Part shown: in pieces, positions 51,334 through 58,646 of the stretch
How positions within the stretch are numbered: the first letter of the stretch is position 1
Layout of the letters: each line of letters opens with the position of its first letter
Assembly: GCA_910576785.1 (NCBI GenBank)
Contig: CAJTJG010000008.1
Span: 62,001-126,000 of the forward strand
Direction of reading: 5' to 3'
From: an uncultured Duncaniella sp.
GTDB taxonomy: Bacteria; Bacteroidota; Bacteroidia; Bacteroidales; Muribaculaceae
Length of the DNA stretch: 64,000 bases
The notes under the pieces: model-generated
Told to the model about the DNA's origin: nothing
What the model saw: the letters and a program-made list of their open reading frames with translations, nothing else
Database searches by the model: none
Made by a program: the position numbers and the translations under genes

Positions 51334-51369
51334 AAAAAAAAGAGCCTCGCATTGTGCGGGGCTTTTTTT
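51334..51369. terminator. Bidirectional intrinsic terminator after the pectin PUL
   Basis: AGCCTCGCA (51342-51350) and TGCGGGGCT (51355-51363) form a GC stem with a 4-nt loop and one G-T pair. It is flanked by an A-run and a T-run that extend the pairing. Confidence 0.85.
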
Positions 51370-51480
51370 GATCGGTATAAGGAAGCAAAAGGAACATAAG
51401 AAGAACATAAGAAACAGAACCTTCATTCAGGTGGCGGTATTTTGCAAGGTAAAGCAAGGTGCCCGCGCAGATAGTCAAGG

Positions 51481-51674
51481 CGGGTAGTTGAGTCTACCCG
51501 CAGGATGTTTCACTCTACGTATGGCGCAAGATGAGGAGTCCCGCCAGGGACGATGTTATGGTAAAGACGTTACCACGACATCGTCCCTGGCGGGACTCAT
51601 TGCGTATTACTTTATACGGCTCCCCGCACTGCATGCGGGGTTATCCATTACATCGTCCCTGGCGGGACTCCTCA
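51481..51674. repeat. Cluster of inverted repeats and hairpins (REP/MITE-like)
   Basis: One 25-bp unit (core GTCCCGCCAGGGACGATGT) occurs at 51532-51556 and exactly inverted at 51650-51674. A 21-bp inverted copy lies at 51578-51598. The first and second copies form a hairpin whose loop pairs further (GGTAA/TTACC). Smaller perfect hairpins flank them: CGGGTAG/CTACCCG (51481-51500) and CCCCGCA/TGCGGGG (51622-51640). It fills the gap between two convergent loci. No ORF is convincing here. Confidence 0.85.
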
Positions 51675-51716
51675 GGACTGTTTCTTTTGTTTCGTTCTAT
51701 ATAGCATTACCTGCTA

Positions 51717-52595
51717 TTACTGGGTAATCTCAGCGGGGAGTACCGGCATGGCGCCTGGTCTTGTGCATACGAATGCCGATGTCTCCACAGCCTTGCAGTG
51801 GGCCTCCGATACACTCTTGCCCTTGAGGATATTTGCTATGAACGCGGCCGTGAAGGAGTCGCCGGCGCCTACAGTATCAGCCACCTCTACCTTTGGTGTG
51901 GGCTGGAAGGACACGTTGCCCGGGGTGAATACATAGCTGCCGTTGATACCGCAGGTGAGGATCAGCATCTTGAGATTGTACTTGCCGAGAAGTATCCAAC
52001 ATTTGTCCTGGAGATCAATGCCGGGATAACCGAACATGCGGCTTACCGTGACGAGTTCTTCATCGTTGATCTTAAGTATGTTGCAGCGCTCCATGGAGTT
52101 GCAGAGTATCTCCTTGTTGTAGAAACCCTGTCGCAGGTTGACGTCAAACACCACCAGGGCATTGTTCTCCTCGGGGATGGCGTCGAGGAAACGGTTGATG
52201 GTGTTGCGCGACACCACATTGCGCTGGGCGAGCGATCCGAAGCACACAGCTTTGGTGCGCTGGGCCAGTGAGTCGAGGCGTGCGGTGTAGGGGATATTGT
52301 CCCAGGCCACATTCTCCTTGATGTCATATTGCGGTATGCCGGCCTGATCTATCTCCACCTGCACGGTGCCTGTGGGATAGGGGACGGTCTCTATGAGGTG
52401 TTTCACACCCTTGCTGTTGACATTCTCCATCAGCTCCTGACCGAGGGCGTCATCGCCAACAGCGCTGACTGCGCAGCTCTCGAGGCCAAATTGAGATACA
52501 TGGTAGGCGAAATTGGCCGGCGCTCCACCGATCTTCTTACCTTCGGGCAGTACGTCCCACAGGGCCTCGCCCATACCTATTACGATGTCATTCAT
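51717..52595 (-). CDS. PfkB-family fructokinase
   Basis: A 292-aa cytoplasmic sugar kinase of the ribokinase/PfkB family. The N-terminal signature region GGAPANFAYHVSQFG (about residues 23-37) and the C-terminal motif DTVGAGDSFTAAF (about 238-250, catalytic Asp in GAGD) are intact. It phosphorylates a ketose or similar sugar; fructose is inferred because the operon also holds an MFS sugar transporter and a GH32 fructanase, opposite an HTCS with a fructose-sensor-like domain. It is the last gene of this leftward operon, 30 bp after the transporter, and it ends just before the repeat cluster. Confidence 0.9.
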   Translation of the reverse strand: MNDIVIGMGEALWDVLPEGKKIGGAPANFAYHVSQFGLESCAVSAVGDDALGQELMENVNSKGVKHLIETVPYPTGTVQVEIDQAGIPQYDIKENVAWDNIPYTARLDSLAQRTKAVCFGSLAQRNVVSRNTINRFLDAIPEENNALVVFDVNLRQGFYNKEILCNSMERCNILKINDEELVTVSRMFGYPGIDLQDKCWILLGKYNLKMLILTCGINGSYVFTPGNVSFQPTPKVEVADTVGAGDSFTAAFIANILKGKSVSEAHCKAVETSAFVCTRPGAMPVLPAEITQ

Positions 52596-52625
52596 GATAT
52601 TGCGTATTTTTTATAAGATGTTTGA

Positions 52626-53810
52626 TTATGCGTTTTTGATTTTCATTGTGTAGTACATCAGGTAGATGACACCTACGGTCATCACGGCCACGGCTCCGGC
52701 CTGACCAACAGCATCGGCTGCATAGCCCATGGCGAGGGGGAATACGGTGCCACCGAATAGTCCCATGATCATGAGGCCTGACACCTCGTTCTTCTCATCG
52801 GGCGATGACATGAGGGCCTGCGAGAACACCACGGAGAAGACGTTGGAATTGCCGAATCCGATGAGACCGATGCCGATGTAGATGGCCGTGAGGGTGTCGC
52901 AAACGAAGAGCATACCCATTGCGGCGAGCATCATCAGCACACTTATGCCGAGGAAGAGCTTGGGCGATACGGAGCGCAGTATGAAGGCGCCGAGGAAGCA
53001 TCCCATGGTGCGGAATATGAAGTAGACGCTTGTAGCGAATCCGGCCTCCTCGAGCGGCAGCCCGAGACGCTCCATGATGATCTTGGGTGCGGTGGTGTTG
53101 GTACCCACATCAATGCCCACATGGCACATGATGCCGAGGAAGCAAAGCAGGATGAACGGACGTCCGAGCAGACGGAGACATTCGCCCACTCCTGATGCGC
53201 GGTCAGGACGCTCCTCCTCAATAGGAGTGGCGGCGAGAGCCGAGATGGAGAGCACGCTCACCACGGCGTAGATCACGAAGAGCACTCTCCAGCCAAGTCC
53301 GAAGGTGGGGAGGTAGGTAACGGCGCCCCATGCGGCGAGGATAGGAGCGAGGAATGAGGCGATAGCCTTGACAAACTGTCCGAATGTGAGGGTGGAGGCG
53401 AGCTTGTCGCCGGAGATGAGATTGGTGACGAGAGGATTGAGCGACGTCTGCATGATGGCGTTGCCTATACCGAGAAGCGAGAAGGAGATCAGCATGGTCA
53501 TATAGCTGTCGCCGGTGACGGGGATGATGAGCGACACGGCTGTGACTACGAGGCTGATCAGAACGGTCTTCTTGCGGCCTATCCTGTTCATGAGCATTCC
53601 GGTGGGCACCGAGAAGATCAGAAACCAGAAGAATACGAGCGAGGGGAAGAGGTTGGCCTGTGAGTCGGTAAGGCCGAGATCTTTCTGAACATAGTTGGAG
53701 GCGGTGCCTACGAGGTCAACGAACCCCATGGCGAAGAAGCATAGCATCACGGGCACTATCTGCATGAGCATGCCCTTGCGGCCATATTCGAGTGAAGTGG
53801 TATTTTCCAT
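52626..53810 (-). CDS. MFS monosaccharide transporter, probable fructose permease
   Basis: A 394-aa inner-membrane protein with about twelve membrane segments. It opens with IVPVMLCFFAMGFVDLVGTASNYVQKDLG, the FucP/glucose-galactose-porter-like first helix, and contains the cytoplasmic loop MNRIGRKKTVLISLV and the motif MQTSLNPLVTN. It lies between the fructanase and fructokinase genes (14 bp and 30 bp gaps), so import of fructose released in the periplasm is the simplest role. This is inference from the operon. The second half has FGNSNVFSVVFSQAL and the GLFGGTVFPLAMG helix, typical of this subfamily. Confidence 0.88.
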   Translation of the reverse strand: MENTTSLEYGRKGMLMQIVPVMLCFFAMGFVDLVGTASNYVQKDLGLTDSQANLFPSLVFFWFLIFSVPTGMLMNRIGRKKTVLISLVVTAVSLIIPVTGDSYMTMLISFSLLGIGNAIMQTSLNPLVTNLISGDKLASTLTFGQFVKAIASFLAPILAAWGAVTYLPTFGLGWRVLFVIYAVVSVLSISALAATPIEEERPDRASGVGECLRLLGRPFILLCFLGIMCHVGIDVGTNTTAPKIIMERLGLPLEEAGFATSVYFIFRTMGCFLGAFILRSVSPKLFLGISVLMMLAAMGMLFVCDTLTAIYIGIGLIGFGNSNVFSVVFSQALMSSPDEKNEVSGLMIMGLFGGTVFPLAMGYAADAVGQAGAVAVMTVGVIYLMYYTMKIKNA

Positions 53811-53824
53811 TGGTAAATGTTTTT

Positions 53825-55660
53825 TTATACGTTGAGGGAGTGGATGCGGATATTCTTTATTTTAGCCTTGCCACCCTCGGCGCTGACTGTGAGGGTGGAG
53901 TAGGGAAGGGTAGGGAAGACGAGGTTGGTCATGACGCCTTTGCCGCCGTTGGCGAATGCCTCGATGCTCGAGCGGTCCACGAAGAGGCGCAGCTCCAGAT
54001 CGCCGCCATCGGTGAATGTGGGGGTGACGGTCACGGCCGGGAAGTCCTGGCTGAAGTCGGTGAGTCCGCTCTCGCGGCGGTCAAACGACAGTGTGCCGGC
54101 CTTGACATCATAGTCCATGGTGACATGTTCGCCGGCTGTGTTGGCGAGTGAGAAGGTGACTTTCGACGACTTCTGCGGATCCACGTTGAGCGATATCTCA
54201 CATATGCCGTCATTGGCCTGCGGCAGCTGGTAGGTGCGCCCCTTGGCGGTGACGCTCCGGCCGGATTCGTTGACGGTGAGTTTTCCTCTGAGGACTTCGA
54301 GCTCGGGCGATGGTGTTGAGGCGGCATAGATCTGGCCGTCGGGGGCAGTGAAGAGACTGAGTTCGCGCGGCAGAGTGTTGGCGCTGCGGAACTGCGAGGT
54401 GGGGACTTCGGCAGCATACTGCCAGTTGCTCATCCAGCCTATCGCTGTGCGTCGTCCATCAGGGGCATCGCTCCAGCTCACGAGAGCATAGTTGTCCTTG
54501 CCATAGTCGAGCCATTTTGTCGGGATCTTGCCAGACGCATCGGTGTCGGCCTTGAAGGTCTTGCCGTCGAAGTCGCCGGTGAAGTATTGGATGGCGCTGC
54601 CTCCGAATGGACCTCCGGGATTGATGTTGCATAGAAGCACCCATTTCTCCTTACCAGAGCCATCGACGGGGAGTTTGAACAGATCGGGACATTCCCACAC
54701 GCCATCCTGCGCACCTTCACCGTTGCCGAAAGCGCTCTGGAGAGTCCACTCCTTCATGTCGGGCGATGTGAAGAAGAGCATCTCGTGGTCGAGGGCGTGG
54801 GCCAGTACGAGGGTCCAGGTCTTCGTTTCGGGATTCCAGAAGAAATTCGGATCGCGTGCCTCGCTCTCGAGCGTGAGCACGGGGTTGCCGGGATAGATGT
54901 TGAACGTCATGCCGCCGTCGGTGCTCCATGCCAGACTCTGTATCTGGCTCACACCGGCCGAGGTGTACATGGCCACGATGGCGTCGTTGCCGAAGCCTGC
55001 GCTGTTGCTGCTGTCGATGGCCGCGCTGCCGCTGAAGACGGATCCGAGTCCGTTGGGCTCAATAGCGGCAGGATGGTGGGTCCAGTTCACAAGGTCGGTG
55101 GACGATGAGTGTCCCCAGGTCATGTTCTGCCATTTCGAGCCGTAGGGATTCTGCTGGTAGTAGAGGTGCCATGTGCCATCCTTGTAAACCATGCCGTTGG
55201 GATCGTTCATCCAACCGTAGAGCGGGGTGTGGTGAAATGCCGGACGGTATTTCTCGCGGTTGGTAGTGTCGAAGGTGTCGGATGTCTCGAAGTTCTTCCA
55301 GCATGCGTCCTCCTTGGCTTCGCGCACGGTGGAGCGGTTCTGTGATGTGACAATATTGAGCATGACATCATGACCCTTGTAGGGAGAGAGGTCGAAAGGC
55401 ACCTGATAGTCCACCTTCGATTTGGCGAGACGCACATATATTGTACGTTCCAGTTTGCCGTCGACCACCACATTCACGGTGGCGTCATCGTAAGCCTCCT
55501 GCACGGGCATGAGCAGATAGCGGGCGTCGGAGTCCACACGCACAAGAGTATTGTTCGTGCCGAGGTGCTCCACTTTTACCCCGTCGGCGGCGATGGAGTA
55601 TATGGCCGGAGAGAGAGCCAGTGTCATCAGAGCGAATGTTTTTTTGAACGGTATTTTCAT
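53825..55660 (-). CDS. GH32 fructanase (levanase/inulinase type) with DUF4980 N-terminal domain
   Basis: A 611-aa enzyme with a type I signal peptide (about 1-24, ending SIAADG) and no lipobox, so probably periplasmic. Residues about 28-115 form a small beta domain (DUF4980 type). The five-bladed GH32 propeller follows with nucleophile Asp in WMNDPNG (about 153), transition-state Asp in ARDPNFF (about 270) and acid Glu in WECPDLF (about 322). A C-terminal beta-sandwich ends with RLFVDRSSIEAFANGG. These features indicate an active exo-fructosidase releasing fructose from inulin or levan. The gene heads the leftward operon GH32-MFS-fructokinase, divergent from the HTCS gene. Confidence 0.94.
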   Translation of the reverse strand: MKIPFKKTFALMTLALSPAIYSIAADGVKVEHLGTNNTLVRVDSDARYLLMPVQEAYDDATVNVVVDGKLERTIYVRLAKSKVDYQVPFDLSPYKGHDVMLNIVTSQNRSTVREAKEDACWKNFETSDTFDTTNREKYRPAFHHTPLYGWMNDPNGMVYKDGTWHLYYQQNPYGSKWQNMTWGHSSSTDLVNWTHHPAAIEPNGLGSVFSGSAAIDSSNSAGFGNDAIVAMYTSAGVSQIQSLAWSTDGGMTFNIYPGNPVLTLESEARDPNFFWNPETKTWTLVLAHALDHEMLFFTSPDMKEWTLQSAFGNGEGAQDGVWECPDLFKLPVDGSGKEKWVLLCNINPGGPFGGSAIQYFTGDFDGKTFKADTDASGKIPTKWLDYGKDNYALVSWSDAPDGRRTAIGWMSNWQYAAEVPTSQFRSANTLPRELSLFTAPDGQIYAASTPSPELEVLRGKLTVNESGRSVTAKGRTYQLPQANDGICEISLNVDPQKSSKVTFSLANTAGEHVTMDYDVKAGTLSFDRRESGLTDFSQDFPAVTVTPTFTDGGDLELRLFVDRSSIEAFANGGKGVMTNLVFPTLPYSTLTVSAEGGKAKIKNIRIHSLNV

Positions 55661-55709
55661 AAGTTGCTTGAGATTTACGGTAAAAAGAGTGTGTCAGTTT
55701 TCGACAATG

Positions 55710-55717
55710 CAAATCTA
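55710..55717 (-). promoter_or_regulatory. -7 box for the GH32 operon
   Basis: The reverse strand reads TAGATTTG, a TAnnTTTG match, 49 bases before the GH32 ATG and next to the repeat elements at 55743-55809. No good -33 is visible, as expected at an activated promoter. Confidence 0.5.
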
Positions 55718-55742
55718 CAACATGATGCTCTGAGAAACTATA

Positions 55743-55809
55743 AATAATCGTGCATAATATGTGAATAATGATGCATTGACCAAATTTTATCATGATATGC
55801 ACTGTTATT
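55743..55809. promoter_or_regulatory. Candidate HTCS operator: three 13-bp elements
   Basis: AATAATCGTGCAT (55743-55755) and AATAATGATGCAT (55764-55776) are direct repeats exactly 21 bp apart. A third copy, AATAACAGTGCAT, lies inverted at 55797-55809. All share AATAA and TGCAT. They lie between the divergent -7 boxes of the GH32 operon and the HTCS gene, the place expected for an AraC-type HTCS site. Confidence 0.55.
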
Positions 55810-55823
55810 CATAAGATTATGTT

Positions 55824-55831
55824 TAACTTTG
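55824..55831 (+). promoter_or_regulatory. -7 box for the fructan HTCS gene
   Basis: TAACTTTG is a full TAnnTTTG match, 27 bases before the HTCS ATG and 14 bp past the inverted operator copy. Confidence 0.5.
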
Positions 55832-55858
55832 TAATGCCTGAATGAAAAATCTCATGTC

Positions 55859-58591
55859 ATGAAAAAATATACAGCGTATATACTTGCGTTTATGCTGACA
55901 CTCATCATGGCCGGATGCGGTGGCACACGCACCTACCGTATCGGTGTGTCGCAGTGCAGTCAGGATGACTGGCGCGCCAAGATGAACGACGAGATCAACC
56001 GCGAGATAATGTTCCACCCCGGTGCGGAGGTGGAGATACGGTCGGCTGATGACAGTAACGAGAAACAGATAGCCGACATCAGATACTTTGCCGACAACGG
56101 ATTCGACATCATCATAGCGGCCCCCAACGAGGCCGAGGCCATCACTCCGGTGATCCGCGAGGTATACGAGTCGGGCATTCCCGTGATAATATTCGACCGC
56201 GACATTAACGGCGACACCTACACGGCCCGTCAGGGTGTGGACAATGTGAGCATAGGCGAGGCTGCGGCCAGCTATGCCTCCCATCTTGTGGGCAATGGTG
56301 GAAAGGTACTGGAGATCTACGGACTGAGCGGATCTACCCCTGCCATCGAGCGTCACCGCGGATTTTTCAATGTAAAGGATTCACTTGGTCTCGAGGTCCT
56401 CGCTTCGGCCCACGGCAACTGGAACTATGACGATGCCTCACGAGTGGCCGACTCGCTCCTTGCCATATATGGTGACAGAGTGGATCTTATCTACGCCCAC
56501 AACGACCGTATGGCCATAGCCGCATCTGAAGTGGCGCGTCGCCGTGGACTTGACCTCAAGGTGATCGGCGTTGATGCTGCCCCGGAGATAGGTATAAAAG
56601 CGGTGGCCGATGGTGTGATAGACGCCACGTTCCTTTATCCTACCGAGGGCTACGGGCTCATACGCACGGCCATAGATATCCTTGAGGGACGTCCTTTCGA
56701 CAGGGATGTGCGCTTGCCGCTCCCGTCGGCGGTCGACAAATCAAACGCTGATATATTGCTGCTTCAGAATGAGTCACTGCGCGAGGAGACCGATAAGATA
56801 AGGATACTGAAGTCGCAGGTGGATGACTACTGGAACCGCCATTCGGCACAGACCACGCTCTTCTATGCCGCCATTGCCATAGTGCTCCTTCTATTTGGCA
56901 TACTCTTCATGCTCCTGCGGTCATTCTGGATAGGTAGACGCCACCGTCGCGAACTCATGGAGCAGAACCGCCTGTTGGAGCAGCAACGCGACACGGAGAA
57001 GGCTCTCAACGAGCAGCTCAATGAGGCCACGCAGTCGAAGCTCGTGTTCTTCACCAATGTGTCGCACGACCTGCGCACACCACTCACGCTCATAGCCGAA
57101 CCGGTGGAGCAGCTCGTGGGCGCCGACAATCTGACTCCCCGCCAGATGACACTGATGAAGATTGCCGACAAGAATGTGCGCATATTGCGCCGGCTCATAA
57201 ACCAGATACTCGATTTTCGCAAATATGAGAACGGAAAACTGGATCTCAACCTCTCGGAGGTGGAGTTCGGGAGCCTTGTGGTGGAGTGGGCGGATGCCTT
57301 CACAGCCATAGCCCGCAAGAGGCAGATACGGTTGTCGGTTGATGTTGGTATACAGCCGGGAGTGACCATGGCCCTGGATGTGGAGAAGGTGGAGCGAGTG
57401 TTCTTCAATCTTATGTCCAATGCATTCAAGTATACGCGTGACAATGGCCACATACAGTTTAGTTGCTCATGCACTGCCGACAATCTTATTTTTTCTGTAG
57501 AGGATACGGGGCAAGGCATAGCTGTGGAAGACCTCGGCAATATTTTCGACCGTTTCTATCAGGTGGACAAGGTGCACCCCAAAGGTTCGGGCATAGGGCT
57601 CTCGCTGGCCAAGGCGTTCATTGAGCTGCATGGCGGCTCCATAGCAGTGGAGAGCGAGCTCGGGCGCGGAAGCCGCTTCACGGTCACATTGCCCGTGCGG
57701 CATGTGGCTCCGGCTTCGGCTATGCATGATGTGCCGGCCATTACAGGATCAGATGTCGAGGCTGAACTTGGGAGCGTGGATATACAGGTGGAGCAGACGG
57801 ATGAAAACAAACCGTTGCTTCTCGTGATCGATGACAATGATGATATACGCACAATGGTGCGCGAGCTTCTGGCCGATGACTATAATATACTTGAAGCGCC
57901 CGACGGCAAGGAGGGTATAAGACTTGCATCGAAATATACGCCCGACATTATAATATGTGACGTGATGATGCCGGTGATGGACGGACTTGAATGCTGCCGC
58001 CGCATCAAGGAGGAGATATCCACCTCGCATATACCCGTGCTGATGCTCACGGCATGTTCCATGGACGAACAGCGTACGCAGGGCTACGAGAGTGGAGCCG
58101 ACGGCTATCTCGCCAAGCCCTTCAACAGCCGGATGCTGAGCATGCGCTGCCGAAATCTGATAGAGAACCGCAAGCGTATACGCGATCTGTGGGATCGTCC
58201 CGAATCAAAACCAGCCGGAGTCCGACCGACGGCACCTGCCGTACCTCAGCCGGGTGACATGGACAATGAATTCTATGCGCGTTTCCTTGAAATAGTGAAC
58301 CGCGATATGGGCAACCCTGATCTAAGCATCGACTCCCTTGCATCCTCCATGGGACTGGGACGCTCGCAGTTCTACCGCAAGATCAAGGCGCTTACCAACT
58401 TCTCGCCTGTGGAGTTGCTCCGCAACCTCAGGCTCAAACATGCCCGCGAGCTCCTGCTTACCACCTCGCGCTCCATCAGCGAGATAGGTTATGAGGTAGG
58501 ATTCACCTCGCCGGCATACTTCACCAGATGCTACCGCGAGGTGTATGGTGAGACTCCGACGGATTCGCGGGAGCGTACAGGACATAAGTAA
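55859..58591 (+). CDS. HTCS regulator with periplasmic sugar-binding sensor (BT1754-like fructan regulator)
   Basis: A 910-aa hybrid two-component protein. The N-terminal export segment has Cys near residue 20 (IMAGC). The sensor (about 27-310) is a type I periplasmic-binding/LacI-like domain (YRIGVSQCSQDDWR, GFDIIIAAPNEAEAITPVI, VIIFDRDINGDTYTARQGVDN, DLIYAHNDRMAIAA), unlike the propeller sensor of the other HTCS here. A membrane segment follows (334-356), then HisKA with His near 402 in VSHDLRTPLT, HATPase (514-610), a receiver with Asp near 701 in IICDVMMPVMDG, and an AraC-type DNA-binding domain (814-908). The layout matches B. thetaiotaomicron BT1754, which senses fructose. Position opposite GH32, MFS and fructokinase genes supports fructose as ligand. 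Confidence 0.94.
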   Translation: MKKYTAYILAFMLTLIMAGCGGTRTYRIGVSQCSQDDWRAKMNDEINREIMFHPGAEVEIRSADDSNEKQIADIRYFADNGFDIIIAAPNEAEAITPVIREVYESGIPVIIFDRDINGDTYTARQGVDNVSIGEAAASYASHLVGNGGKVLEIYGLSGSTPAIERHRGFFNVKDSLGLEVLASAHGNWNYDDASRVADSLLAIYGDRVDLIYAHNDRMAIAASEVARRRGLDLKVIGVDAAPEIGIKAVADGVIDATFLYPTEGYGLIRTAIDILEGRPFDRDVRLPLPSAVDKSNADILLLQNESLREETDKIRILKSQVDDYWNRHSAQTTLFYAAIAIVLLLFGILFMLLRSFWIGRRHRRELMEQNRLLEQQRDTEKALNEQLNEATQSKLVFFTNVSHDLRTPLTLIAEPVEQLVGADNLTPRQMTLMKIADKNVRILRRLINQILDFRKYENGKLDLNLSEVEFGSLVVEWADAFTAIARKRQIRLSVDVGIQPGVTMALDVEKVERVFFNLMSNAFKYTRDNGHIQFSCSCTADNLIFSVEDTGQGIAVEDLGNIFDRFYQVDKVHPKGSGIGLSLAKAFIELHGGSIAVESELGRGSRFTVTLPVRHVAPASAMHDVPAITGSDVEAELGSVDIQVEQTDENKPLLLVIDDNDDIRTMVRELLADDYNILEAPDGKEGIRLASKYTPDIIICDVMMPVMDGLECCRRIKEEISTSHIPVLMLTACSMDEQRTQGYESGADGYLAKPFNSRMLSMRCRNLIENRKRIRDLWDRPESKPAGVRPTAPAVPQPGDMDNEFYARFLEIVNRDMGNPDLSIDSLASSMGLGRSQFYRKIKALTNFSPVELLRNLRLKHARELLLTTSRSISEIGYEVGFTSPAYFTRCYREVYGETPTDSRERTGHK

Positions 58592-58646
58592 TTCTAACTA
58601 ATAATATATAGCTACGCCTCTCCTTTAGACTATCCATAAAATATAT

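Noticed and set aside
49822..51426. Open frame of 534 codons opposite the surface lipoprotein gene
   Set aside because: Shadow of the sense gene. It would also run through the bidirectional terminator, and it lacks a start region or motif.
51481..51674. CRISPR array
   Set aside because: Copies are in both orientations, with unequal spacing, and only three exist. No cas genes are present. They are inverted repeats, not a direct-repeat array.
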